Positions 1-6,450 of a DNA stretch of 7,760 bases are shown in pieces. The stretch spans positions 1 to 7,760 of the forward strand of contig VERU01000105.1 of the NCBI GenBank assembly GCA_018882485.1, read 5' to 3'. The notes beneath the pieces were generated by a model. That model was not told the origin of the DNA and made no database searches. It saw only the letters and a program-made list of their open reading frames with translations. This DNA is from Rhodoferax sp. (GTDB lineage: Bacteria > Pseudomonadota > Gammaproteobacteria > Burkholderiales > Burkholderiaceae_C). Positions within the stretch are counted from its first letter, which is position 1. The number at the start of each line of letters is the position of its first letter. The position numbers and the translations under genes were made by a program.

Positions 1-912
1 GTCCAGGATGCGCTGATGACCGTTGGTGGCAGCGCCGCCGGCCTGCTCCACGATCCAGCTCATGGGGTTGGCCTCGTACATCAGGCGCAGCTTGCCGGGC
101 TTGTCGGGTTCGCGCTGGTCCCAGGGGTACATGAAGATGCCGCCGCGGGTGAGGATGCGGTGCACGTCGGCCACCATGCTGGCGATCCAGCGCATGTTGA
201 AGTCCTTGCCCCGCGGGCCCTCGCGGCCCTGCAGGCATTCGTCGATGTAGCGGCGCACCGGTGGCGCCCAGTGCCGCATGTTGCTCATGTTGATGGCAAA
301 TTCCCGGGTGTCCTCGGGAATGCGCAGGTTCTCCTCGGTCAGCACGAAAGAACCCTGCTCGCGGTCCAGGGTGAACTGGGCCACCCCGTCGCCGACGGTC
401 AGCACCAGCGTGGTCTGGGGCCCGTAGATGCAGTAGCCCGCAGCCACCTGCCGCTGCCCGGCCTGCAGGAAGTCCTGCTCGCTCACGCCGGTGCCTTCGG
501 GTTTGCGCAGCACGCTGAAGATGGTGCCGATGCTCACGTTGACGTCGATGTTGCTGGAGCCGTCCAGCGGATCGAACAGCAGCAGGTATTCGCCCTGGGG
601 GTAGCGGTTGGGCACGGTGTAGATGCTGTCCATCTCCTCGCTGGCCATGGCCGCCAGGTGGCCGCCCCATTCGTTGGCCTCGATCAGCACCTCGTTGGCA
701 ATGATGTCGAGCTGCTTCTGCACCTCGCCCTGCACGTTTTCGCTGCCGGCACTGCCCAGCACCCCGCCCAGCGCCCCCTTGTTGACGGCATGGCTGATGC
801 TCTTGCAGGCGCGCGCCACCACCTCCAGCAGCAGCCGCAGGTCGGAGGGGATGTGGTGGTCCACCCGCTGCTGCTCGACCAGGTAGCGGGTCAGGGAGAT
901 CTTGCCGGCCAT
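1..912 (-). CDS. fbp: Class I fructose-1,6-bisphosphatase, C-terminus beyond window edge
   Basis: This enzyme hydrolyses fructose 1,6-bisphosphate to fructose 6-phosphate and phosphate in the cytoplasm, an irreversible step of gluconeogenesis (and of the Calvin cycle where present). The first 304 residues are visible; the family is usually about 330-340 residues, so only the tail is missing. The metal and substrate signature DPLDGSSN sits at residues 114-121, with acidic SEE at 91-93 upstream. The conserved segment [20 protein letters not shown] at residues 274-293 is the sugar-phosphate-binding and metal-site region of class I enzymes. The ATG is preceded by GGAGG 8 nt upstream, inside the end of pepN, and only 3 nt separate it from the pepN stop. 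It is therefore very likely translated from the same mRNA as pepN. No frameshift or missing catalytic residue is seen. Family identification is secure; the operon assignment is inferred from spacing. Confidence 0.97.
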   Translation of the reverse strand, partial: MAGKISLTRYLVEQQRVDHHIPSDLRLLLEVVARACKSISHAVNKGALGGVLGSAGSENVQGEVQKQLDIIANEVLIEANEWGGHLAAMASEEMDSIYTVPNRYPQGEYLLLFDPLDGSSNIDVNVSIGTIFSVLRKPEGTGVSEQDFLQAGQRQVAAGYCIYGPQTTLVLTVGDGVAQFTLDREQGSFVLTEENLRIPEDTREFAINMSNMRHWAPPVRRYIDECLQGREGPRGKDFNMRWIASMVADVHRILTRGGIFMYPWDQREPDKPGKLRLMYEANPMSWIVEQAGGAATNGHQRILD

Positions 913-915
913 GGT

Positions 916-3624
916 TCAGTCCTCCAGGGCGCGGCCCACCACCTCGCGCACATCGCGGCTGAGGTCGGTCTTGGCAGCAACGCGGGCGATGGCCTCGCGG
1001 GCGGCGCTGCGGTAGGGCTCGGCCAGCTTCTTCCAGCGGTCCATGGCCCGTGCCAGCCGGGCTGCCACCTGCGGGTTGAAGCTGTCGAGCTCGATCACGC
1101 GCTCGCTCCAGAACACGTAGCCGGCTGCGTCGCGGCGGTGGAAGGCACCCGGGTTGCCGCTGCAGTAGCTGAAGATCAGGCTGCGGGCGCGGTTGGGGTT
1201 GCGCAGGTGGAAATCCGGGTGGGCCATGAGCTGGCGCACCGCGCCCAGCACCTGGCCGCCCCGGTCGCAGGCGCCGGCCTGCAGCGCAAACCACTTGTCC
1301 AGCGCGAGCTCTTCGTTCCTGAACAGCGCATGGAATCGCGCCAGCGCCGGGGCGGCCAGCTCGTGGCCGCTGTGCACCAGCGCCGACAGGGCGTGGAAGC
1401 GGTCGGTCATGTTGTCGGCGTCCTTGAACCGCTGGTAGGCCTTGCCCGGCCACACCGCGTCGCCGCTCTCGCCTGCTGCCAGGCACAGGTGGCCCAGGGC
1501 CATGCCCGCCAGGGCACGCCGGCCGCTGGACACGGGGTCGGGCCGGTAGCCGCCGTTGTCGTGGTGGGCCTCGAAGGCCCACACCCAGTCGCCGTGCAGG
1601 GCGGTGGCGAGCTGCAGGCGCATGGCTTCGCGCACCGCGTGGATGCGCTGCGGGTCCACCACCTCCAGCTGTTCGGCGATGTAGGTTTCCGACGGCAGGG
1701 TCAGCGCCAGTTCCTTGAACGCCGGGTCGAGCTGCTGCGAGCGCAGCAGTTGCCGCAAGGCCGAAACATAGGCATCGGACAGGCCTCCAGCCCTTGTCCC
1801 GTCTGCATCTTGTGCTATGAGTTCCATAGCGCTTCGCAAGGCCAGGCGCTGCCCGGCCTCCCAGCGGTTGAAGGGGTCGGGGTCGGCGGCCAGCAGGGTC
1901 AGCAGGTCGGCGTCCGGGGTCGGGGCGTCCAGTACCACCGGCGCGCTGAAGCCGCGCAGGATCGAGGGCACCGGCTCTTCGGGCAGGTCCACGAAGGTCA
2001 CCGACTGGCTGGCTTCGGTCAGCACCATCAGGTGGTGGTCGGCACCCGGGGCGTTGGCGGCGGTGCGCAGGGTCAGCGCCTGTCCGCTGCGTCCCACCAG
2101 CCCCAGGCTCACCGGGATCACGAAGGGCGCCTTGTCGGCCTGGCCGGGTGTGGGTGCGCAACTCTGCGTCAGGGTCAGGGTGTAGCTGCGGGTCTGGGCG
2201 TCGTACTGCCCGCTGGCCTGCAGTCGCGGCGTGCCGGCCTGGCCGTACCAGCGCTTGAAGGCCTCCAGATGCCGCGCCAGCGCCGAGTCCGGGTTGGCGT
2301 CGGCGATGGCCTGGGCAAAGTCGTCACAGGTGACGGCCTGTCCGTCGTGCCGCCCGAAGTACAGCGCCAGCCCCCGGGCGAAGCCCTCGCGGCCCACCAG
2401 GGTCTGCATCATGCGCACCACCTCGGCGCCTTTTTCGTAGACGGTGACGGTGTAGAAGTTGTTGATCTCGATGTAGCTGTCGGGCCGCACCGGGTGCGCC
2501 ATGGGGCCGGCGTCTTCCGGGAACTGGGCGGTGCGCAGCAGGCGCACGTCCTCGATGCGCTTGACGGCGCGGGCCGAGGGCGTGGCGCACAGGTCCTGCG
2601 AGAACTCCTGGTCGCGGAACACCGTCAGGCCCTCTTTCAGGCTCAGCTGGAACCAGTCGCGGCAGGTGACGCGGTTGCCCGTCCAGTTGTGGAAGTACTC
2701 GTGCCCGACCACGCTCTCGATGTTGGCGTAATCGGTGTCGGTGGCGGTGGCGGGGTTGGCCAGCACGTACTTGGTGTTGAAGATGTTCAGGCCCTTGTTT
2801 TCCATGGCGCCCATGTTGAAGTCGCTGGTGGCGACGATCATGAAGCGTTCCAGGTCCAGCGGCAGGCCGAAGCGGGCCTCGTCCCAGGCGACCGAGGCCA
2901 TCAGCGAGTTCATCGCGTGTTCGGTCTTGTCCATGTCGCCAGGGCGCACATAGACCTGCAGCAGGTGCTCGCGCCCGGCACGCGAGCGGATGCGCTGCTC
3001 GCGGCACACCAGCTGGCCCGCCACCAGCGCGAACAGGTAGCTGGGCTTCTTGTGCGGGTCCACCCAGGTGGCGAAGTGCCGGCCCTCGTTGCCCGGGCCT
3101 TCCAGCGGGCCCTGCGCCACCAGGTTGCCGTTGGACAGCAGCACCGGGTACCGGCGCCGGTCGGCCCGCAGCGTGACGGTGTAGCTGGCCATCACATCGG
3201 GCCGGTCCAGGAAATAGGTGATGCGGCGAAAGCCCTCGGCCTCGCACTGGGTGAAGAACGAGTCGTTGCTGACGTAGAGCCCCATCAGCGCGGTGTTCTT
3301 GGCCGGCGCGCAGGTGGTGAAGATCTCCAGCTCGAAAGAGCCTTCGGCGGGCAACTGGTCCAGTACCAGTTGCCCGGTTTCCACCTTGAAGGCGGCGCCC
3401 TGGCCGTTGACCAGCACCCGGGCCAGGTTCAGGTCTTCGCCATGCAGCCGCAGCGGCTGGGCCGCCACGTCCGGGTTGCGGCGCAGCGTCATCCTGTTGA
3501 GCACCCGGGTTTTGGCCGGGTCGAGGTCGAAGCTCAGGTGCACGGTGTCCACCCAGTAGGCGGGGGGGGTGTAGTCGGCGCGGCGTATCACCGGCGCAGC
3601 GCTGGTATCAGCAGAGGGCAACAT
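916..3624 (-). CDS. pepN: Aminopeptidase N (M1 zinc metallopeptidase)
   Basis: A cytoplasmic exopeptidase that removes N-terminal residues from peptides in the late steps of protein turnover. The product is 902 residues; the E. coli enzyme is 870. The exopeptidase motif GAMEN is at 272-276, the zinc motif HEYFH at 308-312 with the third ligand Glu at 331, and the catalytic Tyr in TVYEKG at 396. The segment around the zinc site is nearly identical to E. coli PepN as I recall it, with about four extra residues (CATP) near 346-349. The C-terminal part matches the helical domain. The chosen ATG lies inside the end of the upstream HAD gene (17-bp overlap) and has GGAG 7 nt upstream. The frame stays open further upstream, but that part is antiparallel shadow of the HAD gene. 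Oddities: a run of eight C at codons 19-21, and an AT-richer, rare-codon block at residues 599-615 that looks like a short repeat. Confidence 0.97.
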   Translation of the reverse strand: MLPSADTSAAPVIRRADYTPPAYWVDTVHLSFDLDPAKTRVLNRMTLRRNPDVAAQPLRLHGEDLNLARVLVNGQGAAFKVETGQLVLDQLPAEGSFELEIFTTCAPAKNTALMGLYVSNDSFFTQCEAEGFRRITYFLDRPDVMASYTVTLRADRRRYPVLLSNGNLVAQGPLEGPGNEGRHFATWVDPHKKPSYLFALVAGQLVCREQRIRSRAGREHLLQVYVRPGDMDKTEHAMNSLMASVAWDEARFGLPLDLERFMIVATSDFNMGAMENKGLNIFNTKYVLANPATATDTDYANIESVVGHEYFHNWTGNRVTCRDWFQLSLKEGLTVFRDQEFSQDLCATPSARAVKRIEDVRLLRTAQFPEDAGPMAHPVRPDSYIEINNFYTVTVYEKGAEVVRMMQTLVGREGFARGLALYFGRHDGQAVTCDDFAQAIADANPDSALARHLEAFKRWYGQAGTPRLQASGQYDAQTRSYTLTLTQSCAPTPGQADKAPFVIPVSLGLVGRSGQALTLRTAANAPGADHHLMVLTEASQSVTFVDLPEEPVPSILRGFSAPVVLDAPTPDADLLTLLAADPDPFNRWEAGQRLALRSAMELIAQDADGTRAGGLSDAYVSALRQLLRSQQLDPAFKELALTLPSETYIAEQLEVVDPQRIHAVREAMRLQLATALHGDWVWAFEAHHDNGGYRPDPVSSGRRALAGMALGHLCLAAGESGDAVWPGKAYQRFKDADNMTDRFHALSALVHSGHELAAPALARFHALFRNEELALDKWFALQAGACDRGGQVLGAVRQLMAHPDFHLRNPNRARSLIFSYCSGNPGAFHRRDAAGYVFWSERVIELDSFNPQVAARLARAMDRWKKLAEPYRSAAREAIARVAAKTDLSRDVREVVGRALED
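1782..1830 (-). repeat. Short palindromic repeat-like block inside pepN (copy A)
   Basis: Read on the minus strand this 49-nt block begins with GCTATG, 5 nt, CATAGC, a perfect 6-bp inverted repeat, and ends with GGGCTGGAGGCC. It encodes residues 599-615 of PepN (AMELIAQDADGTRAGG and one more). The codons ATA, ACA, AGG, GCA and GGA are unusual in this GC-rich gene. A similar block in the acyl-CoA synthetase (6596-6644) shares GCT, N10, ATAGCA, and GGGCTG-N-AGGCC at exactly the same spacing, with about 27 of 49 positions identical by hand count. I recall similar motifs between genes in Comamonadaceae but could not search for them. The local length of PepN is about the same as in E. coli, so a clean insertion is not proven; sequence replacement or chance resemblance remain possible. 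Confidence 0.5.
3562..3569. repeat. Eight-base G/C homopolymer near the 5' end of pepN
   Basis: Eight G on the plus strand, C on the coding strand, fall at codons 19-21 of pepN (ACC CCC CCC GCC context). A one-base change here would truncate PepN after about twenty codons. It may be nothing more than Thr-Pro-Pro-Ala written in GC-rich codons. Confidence 0.9.
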
Positions 3625-4297
3625 CAAGGGTCTCCAGGAATCCGGTTCGGATGAGTTCGCGGTAATCGCTGACGCGGTGCAGCACATGGGGGCCGGCCAG
3701 TTGCTCGGGCGTGAACGAGGTACACAGGCCGACGGCCTGCATGCCGGCGCGCCGCGCCGCTTCGATGCCCAGCGGGGCATCCTCGAACACGATGCAGGCC
3801 TCGGGCGCCACGCCCATGCGGCGCGCCGCCTCCAGAAAGATCGCGGGCTCGGGCTTGCCCGGCAGGCCCTCGTCGCCGCCCACCACCGCGTGGGGCGCCT
3901 GTGGCAGGCGCAGGTGCCCGAACACAAAGGCGATGTTGTGCCGGTCGCCGGCGGTGCCCACCCCGATCTTCAGTCCGCGCTGGCGGCCGAGGTGCTGGAA
4001 TTCGGTGAAGCCCGAGACTTCGCGGAACACCGGGCCGAAGGCTTCGCGGTACATCGATTCCTTCTCGTCGACCAGCGCGCGCGCCTCCTCGGGCGCAAAC
4101 GGGCGACCGAACAGCTCGGGCATGCATTCGGCCCCGGTGCGGCCCGTGGTGCGGCGCATCAGGTCGTCGACATCGATGCGCAGACCGTGGCGCAGCGTGA
4201 AGTCGATCCAGCTCTGCCGGTGGTGGCCCATGGAGTCGATCATGGTGCCGTCGATGTCGAAGATCAGCGCCGCCACGGGTCGCGAGACGGGGGCCAT
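3608..4297 (-). CDS. HAD-superfamily phosphatase (subfamily IA, beta-phosphoglucomutase-like)
   Basis: A probable cytoplasmic phosphatase or phosphomutase acting on a small phosphorylated metabolite; the substrate cannot be read from the sequence. The product is 229 residues, normal for the family. Motif I is FDIDGT at residues 13-18, giving nucleophile Asp14 and acid/base Asp16. A helical cap region follows at about 20-95. Motif II is Thr115 (GVGTAG), motif III Lys148 in GKPEP, and motif IV the acidic pair Glu172-Asp173 in VFEDAPLG. All catalytic positions are present. The ATG starts 1 nt after the prfB stop, with a purine-rich AGGGGG formed by the last prfB codons. Its own 3' end overlaps the pepN start by 17 bp. 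This packing suggests co-translation with prfB and pepN. Its DxDGT and FEDAPLG motifs fit sugar-phosphate phosphatases or phosphoglycolate-phosphatase-like enzymes equally well, so no gene symbol is given. Confidence 0.93.
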   Translation of the reverse strand: MAPVSRPVAALIFDIDGTMIDSMGHHRQSWIDFTLRHGLRIDVDDLMRRTTGRTGAECMPELFGRPFAPEEARALVDEKESMYREAFGPVFREVSGFTEFQHLGRQRGLKIGVGTAGDRHNIAFVFGHLRLPQAPHAVVGGDEGLPGKPEPAIFLEAARRMGVAPEACIVFEDAPLGIEAARRAGMQAVGLCTSFTPEQLAGPHVLHRVSDYRELIRTGFLETLDVALC

Positions 4298-4298
4298 G

Positions 4299-5403
4299 TC
4301 AGACCCCCTGCTTGAGCGAGGCTTCGATGAAGGCGTCCAGATCGCCGTCGAGCACCTTCTGGGTGGCCGAGGTCTCGTATTGGGTGCGCAGGTCCTTGAT
4401 GCGGCTCTGGTCCAGCACATAGGACCGGATCTGGTGGCCCCAGCCGACGTCGGTCTTGCTGTCCTCGAGTTTCTGCTGGGCCTCCATGCGCTTGCGCATC
4501 TCGAAATCGTAGAGCCGGCTGCGCAGGCGCTTCCAGGCCACGTCGCGGTTGCTGTGCTGGCTGCGGCCGTCCTGGCACTGCACCACGATGCCGGTGGGGA
4601 TGTGCGTCAGGCGCACCGCCGAGTCGGTCTTGTTGATGTGCTGGCCGCCGGCGCCGCTGGCGCGGAAGGTGTCGGTGCGCACATCGGCCGGGTTGATGTC
4701 GATCTCGATCGAGTCGTCCACCTCCGGATAGACGAACACCGAGGCGAACGAGGTGTGGCGCCCGCCCGAGGAGTCGAACGGCGACTTGCGCACCAGCCGG
4801 TGCACCCCGGTTTCGGTGCGCAGCAGGCCGAAGGCGTACTCGCCCTCCACCTTGATGGTGGCGCCCTTGATGCCGGCGGTGTCGCCCGGCGACTCGTCCT
4901 CCAGCGTGGCCTTGAAGCCCTTGCGTTCGGCGTAGCGCAGGTACTGGCGCAGCAGCATGCTGGCCCAGTCGCAGGCTTCGGTACCGCCGGCGCCGGCCTG
5001 GATGTCCAGGAAGGCGTTCATCGGGTCCGCCGGGTTGTTGAACATGCGGCGGAACTCCAGGTCCTCCACCGTGCGGGCCAGCGTGGCGGCCTCCGACTCG
5101 ATGGTCAGCAGGCCGGCCTCGTCGCCCTCGTCGCGCGACATCTCGAACAGCTCGGTGTTGTCGGCCAGCTCACGCTCCAGCGAGTTCAGGGTCAGCACCA
5201 CCCCGTCCAGCGCCTTTTTCTCCTTGCCCAGCTCCTGGGCGTGTTTGGGATCGTTCCAGACGGCCGGGTCTTCCAGCGCCGCGTTGACCGTCCTCAGCCG
5301 TTCCGCTTTGGCATCGTAGTCAAAGATACCCCCGAAGCTCGGCGGTGCGCGCGCTCAGGTCCGCGAGCCGGGTGCCGATGAGGTTGATGCGTTCTGCTTC
5401 CAT
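4299..5403 (-). CDS. prfB: Peptide chain release factor 2, with programmed +1 frameshift
   Basis: RF2 recognises UGA and UAA in the ribosomal A site and triggers peptide release. The gene is read in two frames: a 27-codon start (5403-5323) ending in an in-frame TGA at 5322-5320, then, after skipping one base (5322), 340 codons from GAC at 5321 to the stop at 4299. The product is 367 residues; the E. coli protein is 365. The stop-codon recognition motif SPF is at residues 207-209 and the catalytic GGQ at 252-254. The residue corresponding to E. coli 246 is Ala, the usual form, not the Thr of E. coli K-12. The N-terminal part is charged and helical (domain 1). The ATG has AGGA about 7 nt upstream. 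An automated caller that ignores the frameshift would report only a shortened second frame, for example from the GTG at 5201. It heads the block HAD-pepN-fbp. Confidence 0.97.
5319..5334 (-). promoter_or_regulatory. prfB programmed +1 frameshift site
   Basis: On the minus strand the sequence is CGG GGG TAT CTT TGA C. It has the three classic parts of the prfB site: an internal Shine-Dalgarno-like G run (5333-5329) three bases before the slip codon, CTT as the slip codon (5325-5323), and in-frame TGA followed by C (5322-5319), a poor termination context. When RF2 is scarce the ribosome pauses at UGA and slips to UUU, continuing in the +1 frame. When RF2 is abundant it terminates after 27 residues. 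This is the known autoregulation of RF2; the site here differs from the common AGG GGG only in its first base. Confidence 0.97.
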
Positions 5404-5514
5404 GGTGTCTGTCCTGAAGAGGTGGGTGATCCGAAACGAGGGCGGATTTTCTCATGCGCCGGGCGCGCGCCCGGGCCCGGCCGTTCGGCGGGCGCGGGGC
5501 AGGGCGCGGCGGCT
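5404..5514. other. Spacer between the hydrolase and prfB with a GC palindrome
   Basis: This 111-nt gap should hold the prfB leader. At 5459-5474 lies a perfect 16-bp palindrome (CCGGGCGCGCGCCCGG), overlapped by a second one, CCGGGCCCGG, at 5471-5480. On the minus strand the palindrome follows the hydrolase stop by about 40 nt, but no T run comes after it, so it is not a standard intrinsic terminator. It could act as an RNA-stabilising hairpin or a pause site. The only AT-rich stretch is GAGAAAAT (minus, 5453-5446), which could contribute to a -10 element, but no matching -35 is visible. I see no small gene here. Confidence 0.6.
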
Positions 5515-6417
5515 TCAGGCCAGGAAGGCTTCGATGTGCTCGGCCAGCCGCTGCGGCTGGTCGTGGTGCAGCATGTGACCGGCGTCCTCGATGCGCACGA
5601 TGTCCACCTGCGGCACCGATTTGAGCCGCTGGTGGTATTCGTCCAGCGAGTAGCGACCCTGGGTCCACTGCTGCAGCGTGTTGTCGCCCGCCTCGACCGA
5701 CAGCACCGGCATGGTCAGCCGCTGGTACAGGCCCAGCAACTCCTCCACCCGGAACAACTGGGCATTGACGATCTTGTGCGCCGGATCGCCCAGGATGTGC
5801 CAACGCCCCTGGGCATCGGGTTCGGCCCAGTGGCGGGCCAGCCAGTCCGCCTTGTCACGGGTCAGCCGGCGGTTGGTCTTCATGAGCCGGCGCGCCACCT
5901 GGTCCACGCTGTCGTAGCTTTTCAGCGCCATCTCGCCCCGGTGGAACTGCTTGAGCTCGTCCATCCAGCGTGCGTAGCGGCCCGGGGCCTGGGCGGGCTG
6001 GGTGGCGGGCATGCCAAAACCTTCCAGATTGACCAGGCGGCGCACCCGCTCGGGCCGCACGCCGCCGTACTGCATGACCACGTTGCCGCCCATGCTGTGT
6101 CCCACCAGGTGGACCGCCCGGTCACCCGCGTAATGGTCGAGCAGAAAGTCCAGGTCGGCCAGGTAGTCGGGAATCCAGTAGTTGTCCACCGGCCCGCCGC
6201 GGGTCAGGCCGTAGCCGCGCCAGTCGGGTGCGATCACATGGTGGTCTGCCGCCAGCGCGTCCACCACGAACTGGTAGCTCGCGCCCACATCCATCCAGCC
6301 GTGCAGCATCACCAGCGGCACGGAGTCGGCGCTGGCCTCGCCCCAGATGCGGACGTGGTAGCTCAGGTTGCGCACCGGCACGAACTCGGAGCGGAAATGG
6401 CGCTTGACTTGGTACAT
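5515..6417 (-). CDS. Alpha/beta-fold hydrolase
   Basis: A predicted soluble serine hydrolase of the alpha/beta-fold superfamily; the substrate (ester, lactone, epoxide or other) cannot be told from the sequence. From the ATG at 6417 the product is 300 residues. The oxyanion region is LHGWMDVG near 38-45, the nucleophile elbow GHSMGG places Ser at 108, the likely acid is Asp245 in EAGDN, and the likely catalytic His is 281 in DAGHMLHHD. Between them (about 138-225) is a helical cap rich in Arg, Trp and Lys. No signal peptide or membrane segment is apparent. The start is uncertain: an ATG at 6429 and a TTG at 6450 are in the same frame, none with a clear Shine-Dalgarno site. I chose 6417 because the homology-like region RHFRSEFVPVRN begins right after it. 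It is transcribed towards prfB and divergently from the acyl-CoA synthetase; a related metabolic role is possible but unproven. Confidence 0.92.
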   Translation of the reverse strand: MYQVKRHFRSEFVPVRNLSYHVRIWGEASADSVPLVMLHGWMDVGASYQFVVDALAADHHVIAPDWRGYGLTRGGPVDNYWIPDYLADLDFLLDHYAGDRAVHLVGHSMGGNVVMQYGGVRPERVRRLVNLEGFGMPATQPAQAPGRYARWMDELKQFHRGEMALKSYDSVDQVARRLMKTNRRLTRDKADWLARHWAEPDAQGRWHILGDPAHKIVNAQLFRVEELLGLYQRLTMPVLSVEAGDNTLQQWTQGRYSLDEYHQRLKSVPQVDIVRIEDAGHMLHHDQPQRLAEHIEAFLA

Positions 6418-6450
6418 TTGCCGGATCATACGGAGCCCGATCTTGGTCAA
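6404..6450. promoter_or_regulatory. Candidate overlapping divergent promoter region
   Basis: The hydrolase and synthetase starts are about 25 nt apart, so promoter elements must lie here or within the genes. On the plus strand TTGACT (6404-6409) resembles a -35 box, with only a weak CATACG (6427-6432) 17 nt later. On the minus strand TTGACC (6450-6445) is followed after only 14 nt by TATGAT (6430-6425), a good -10 match with a short spacer. If the minus promoter is real, transcription would begin almost at the ATG at 6417, giving a leaderless hydrolase mRNA. Both pairs are imperfect, so this is a hypothesis. Confidence 0.25.
6432..6435 (+). promoter_or_regulatory. Ribosome binding site deciding a TTG start
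   Basis: GGAG lies 7 nt before TTG at 6443. No in-frame ATG or GTG lies between the nearby upstream sequence and the first conserved residues of the synthetase, so this site supports TTG as its initiation codon. Confidence 0.6.

Noticed and set aside
16..3654. A 1212-codon open frame on the plus strand
   Set aside because: It runs antisense to fbp and pepN, both with complete family motifs. Its Ala, Gly, His, Val and Gln-rich composition is that of a GC-rich shadow frame with no recognisable domain.
3711..5381. A 556-codon plus-strand open frame
   Set aside because: It is antisense to the HAD gene and prfB and has a low-complexity, shadow-like composition.
5320..5403. prfB read as a pseudogene because of the early TGA
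   Set aside because: The TGA sits in a textbook RF2 frameshift site and the downstream frame is complete with SPF and GGQ.
5446..5474. A sigma70-type promoter for prfB
   Set aside because: GAGAAAAT could serve as a -10 element, but the region 17 nt upstream is part of the GC palindrome and has no -35 resemblance.
5459..5474. Intrinsic terminator after the hydrolase
   Set aside because: The hairpin has no following T run on the transcribed strand.
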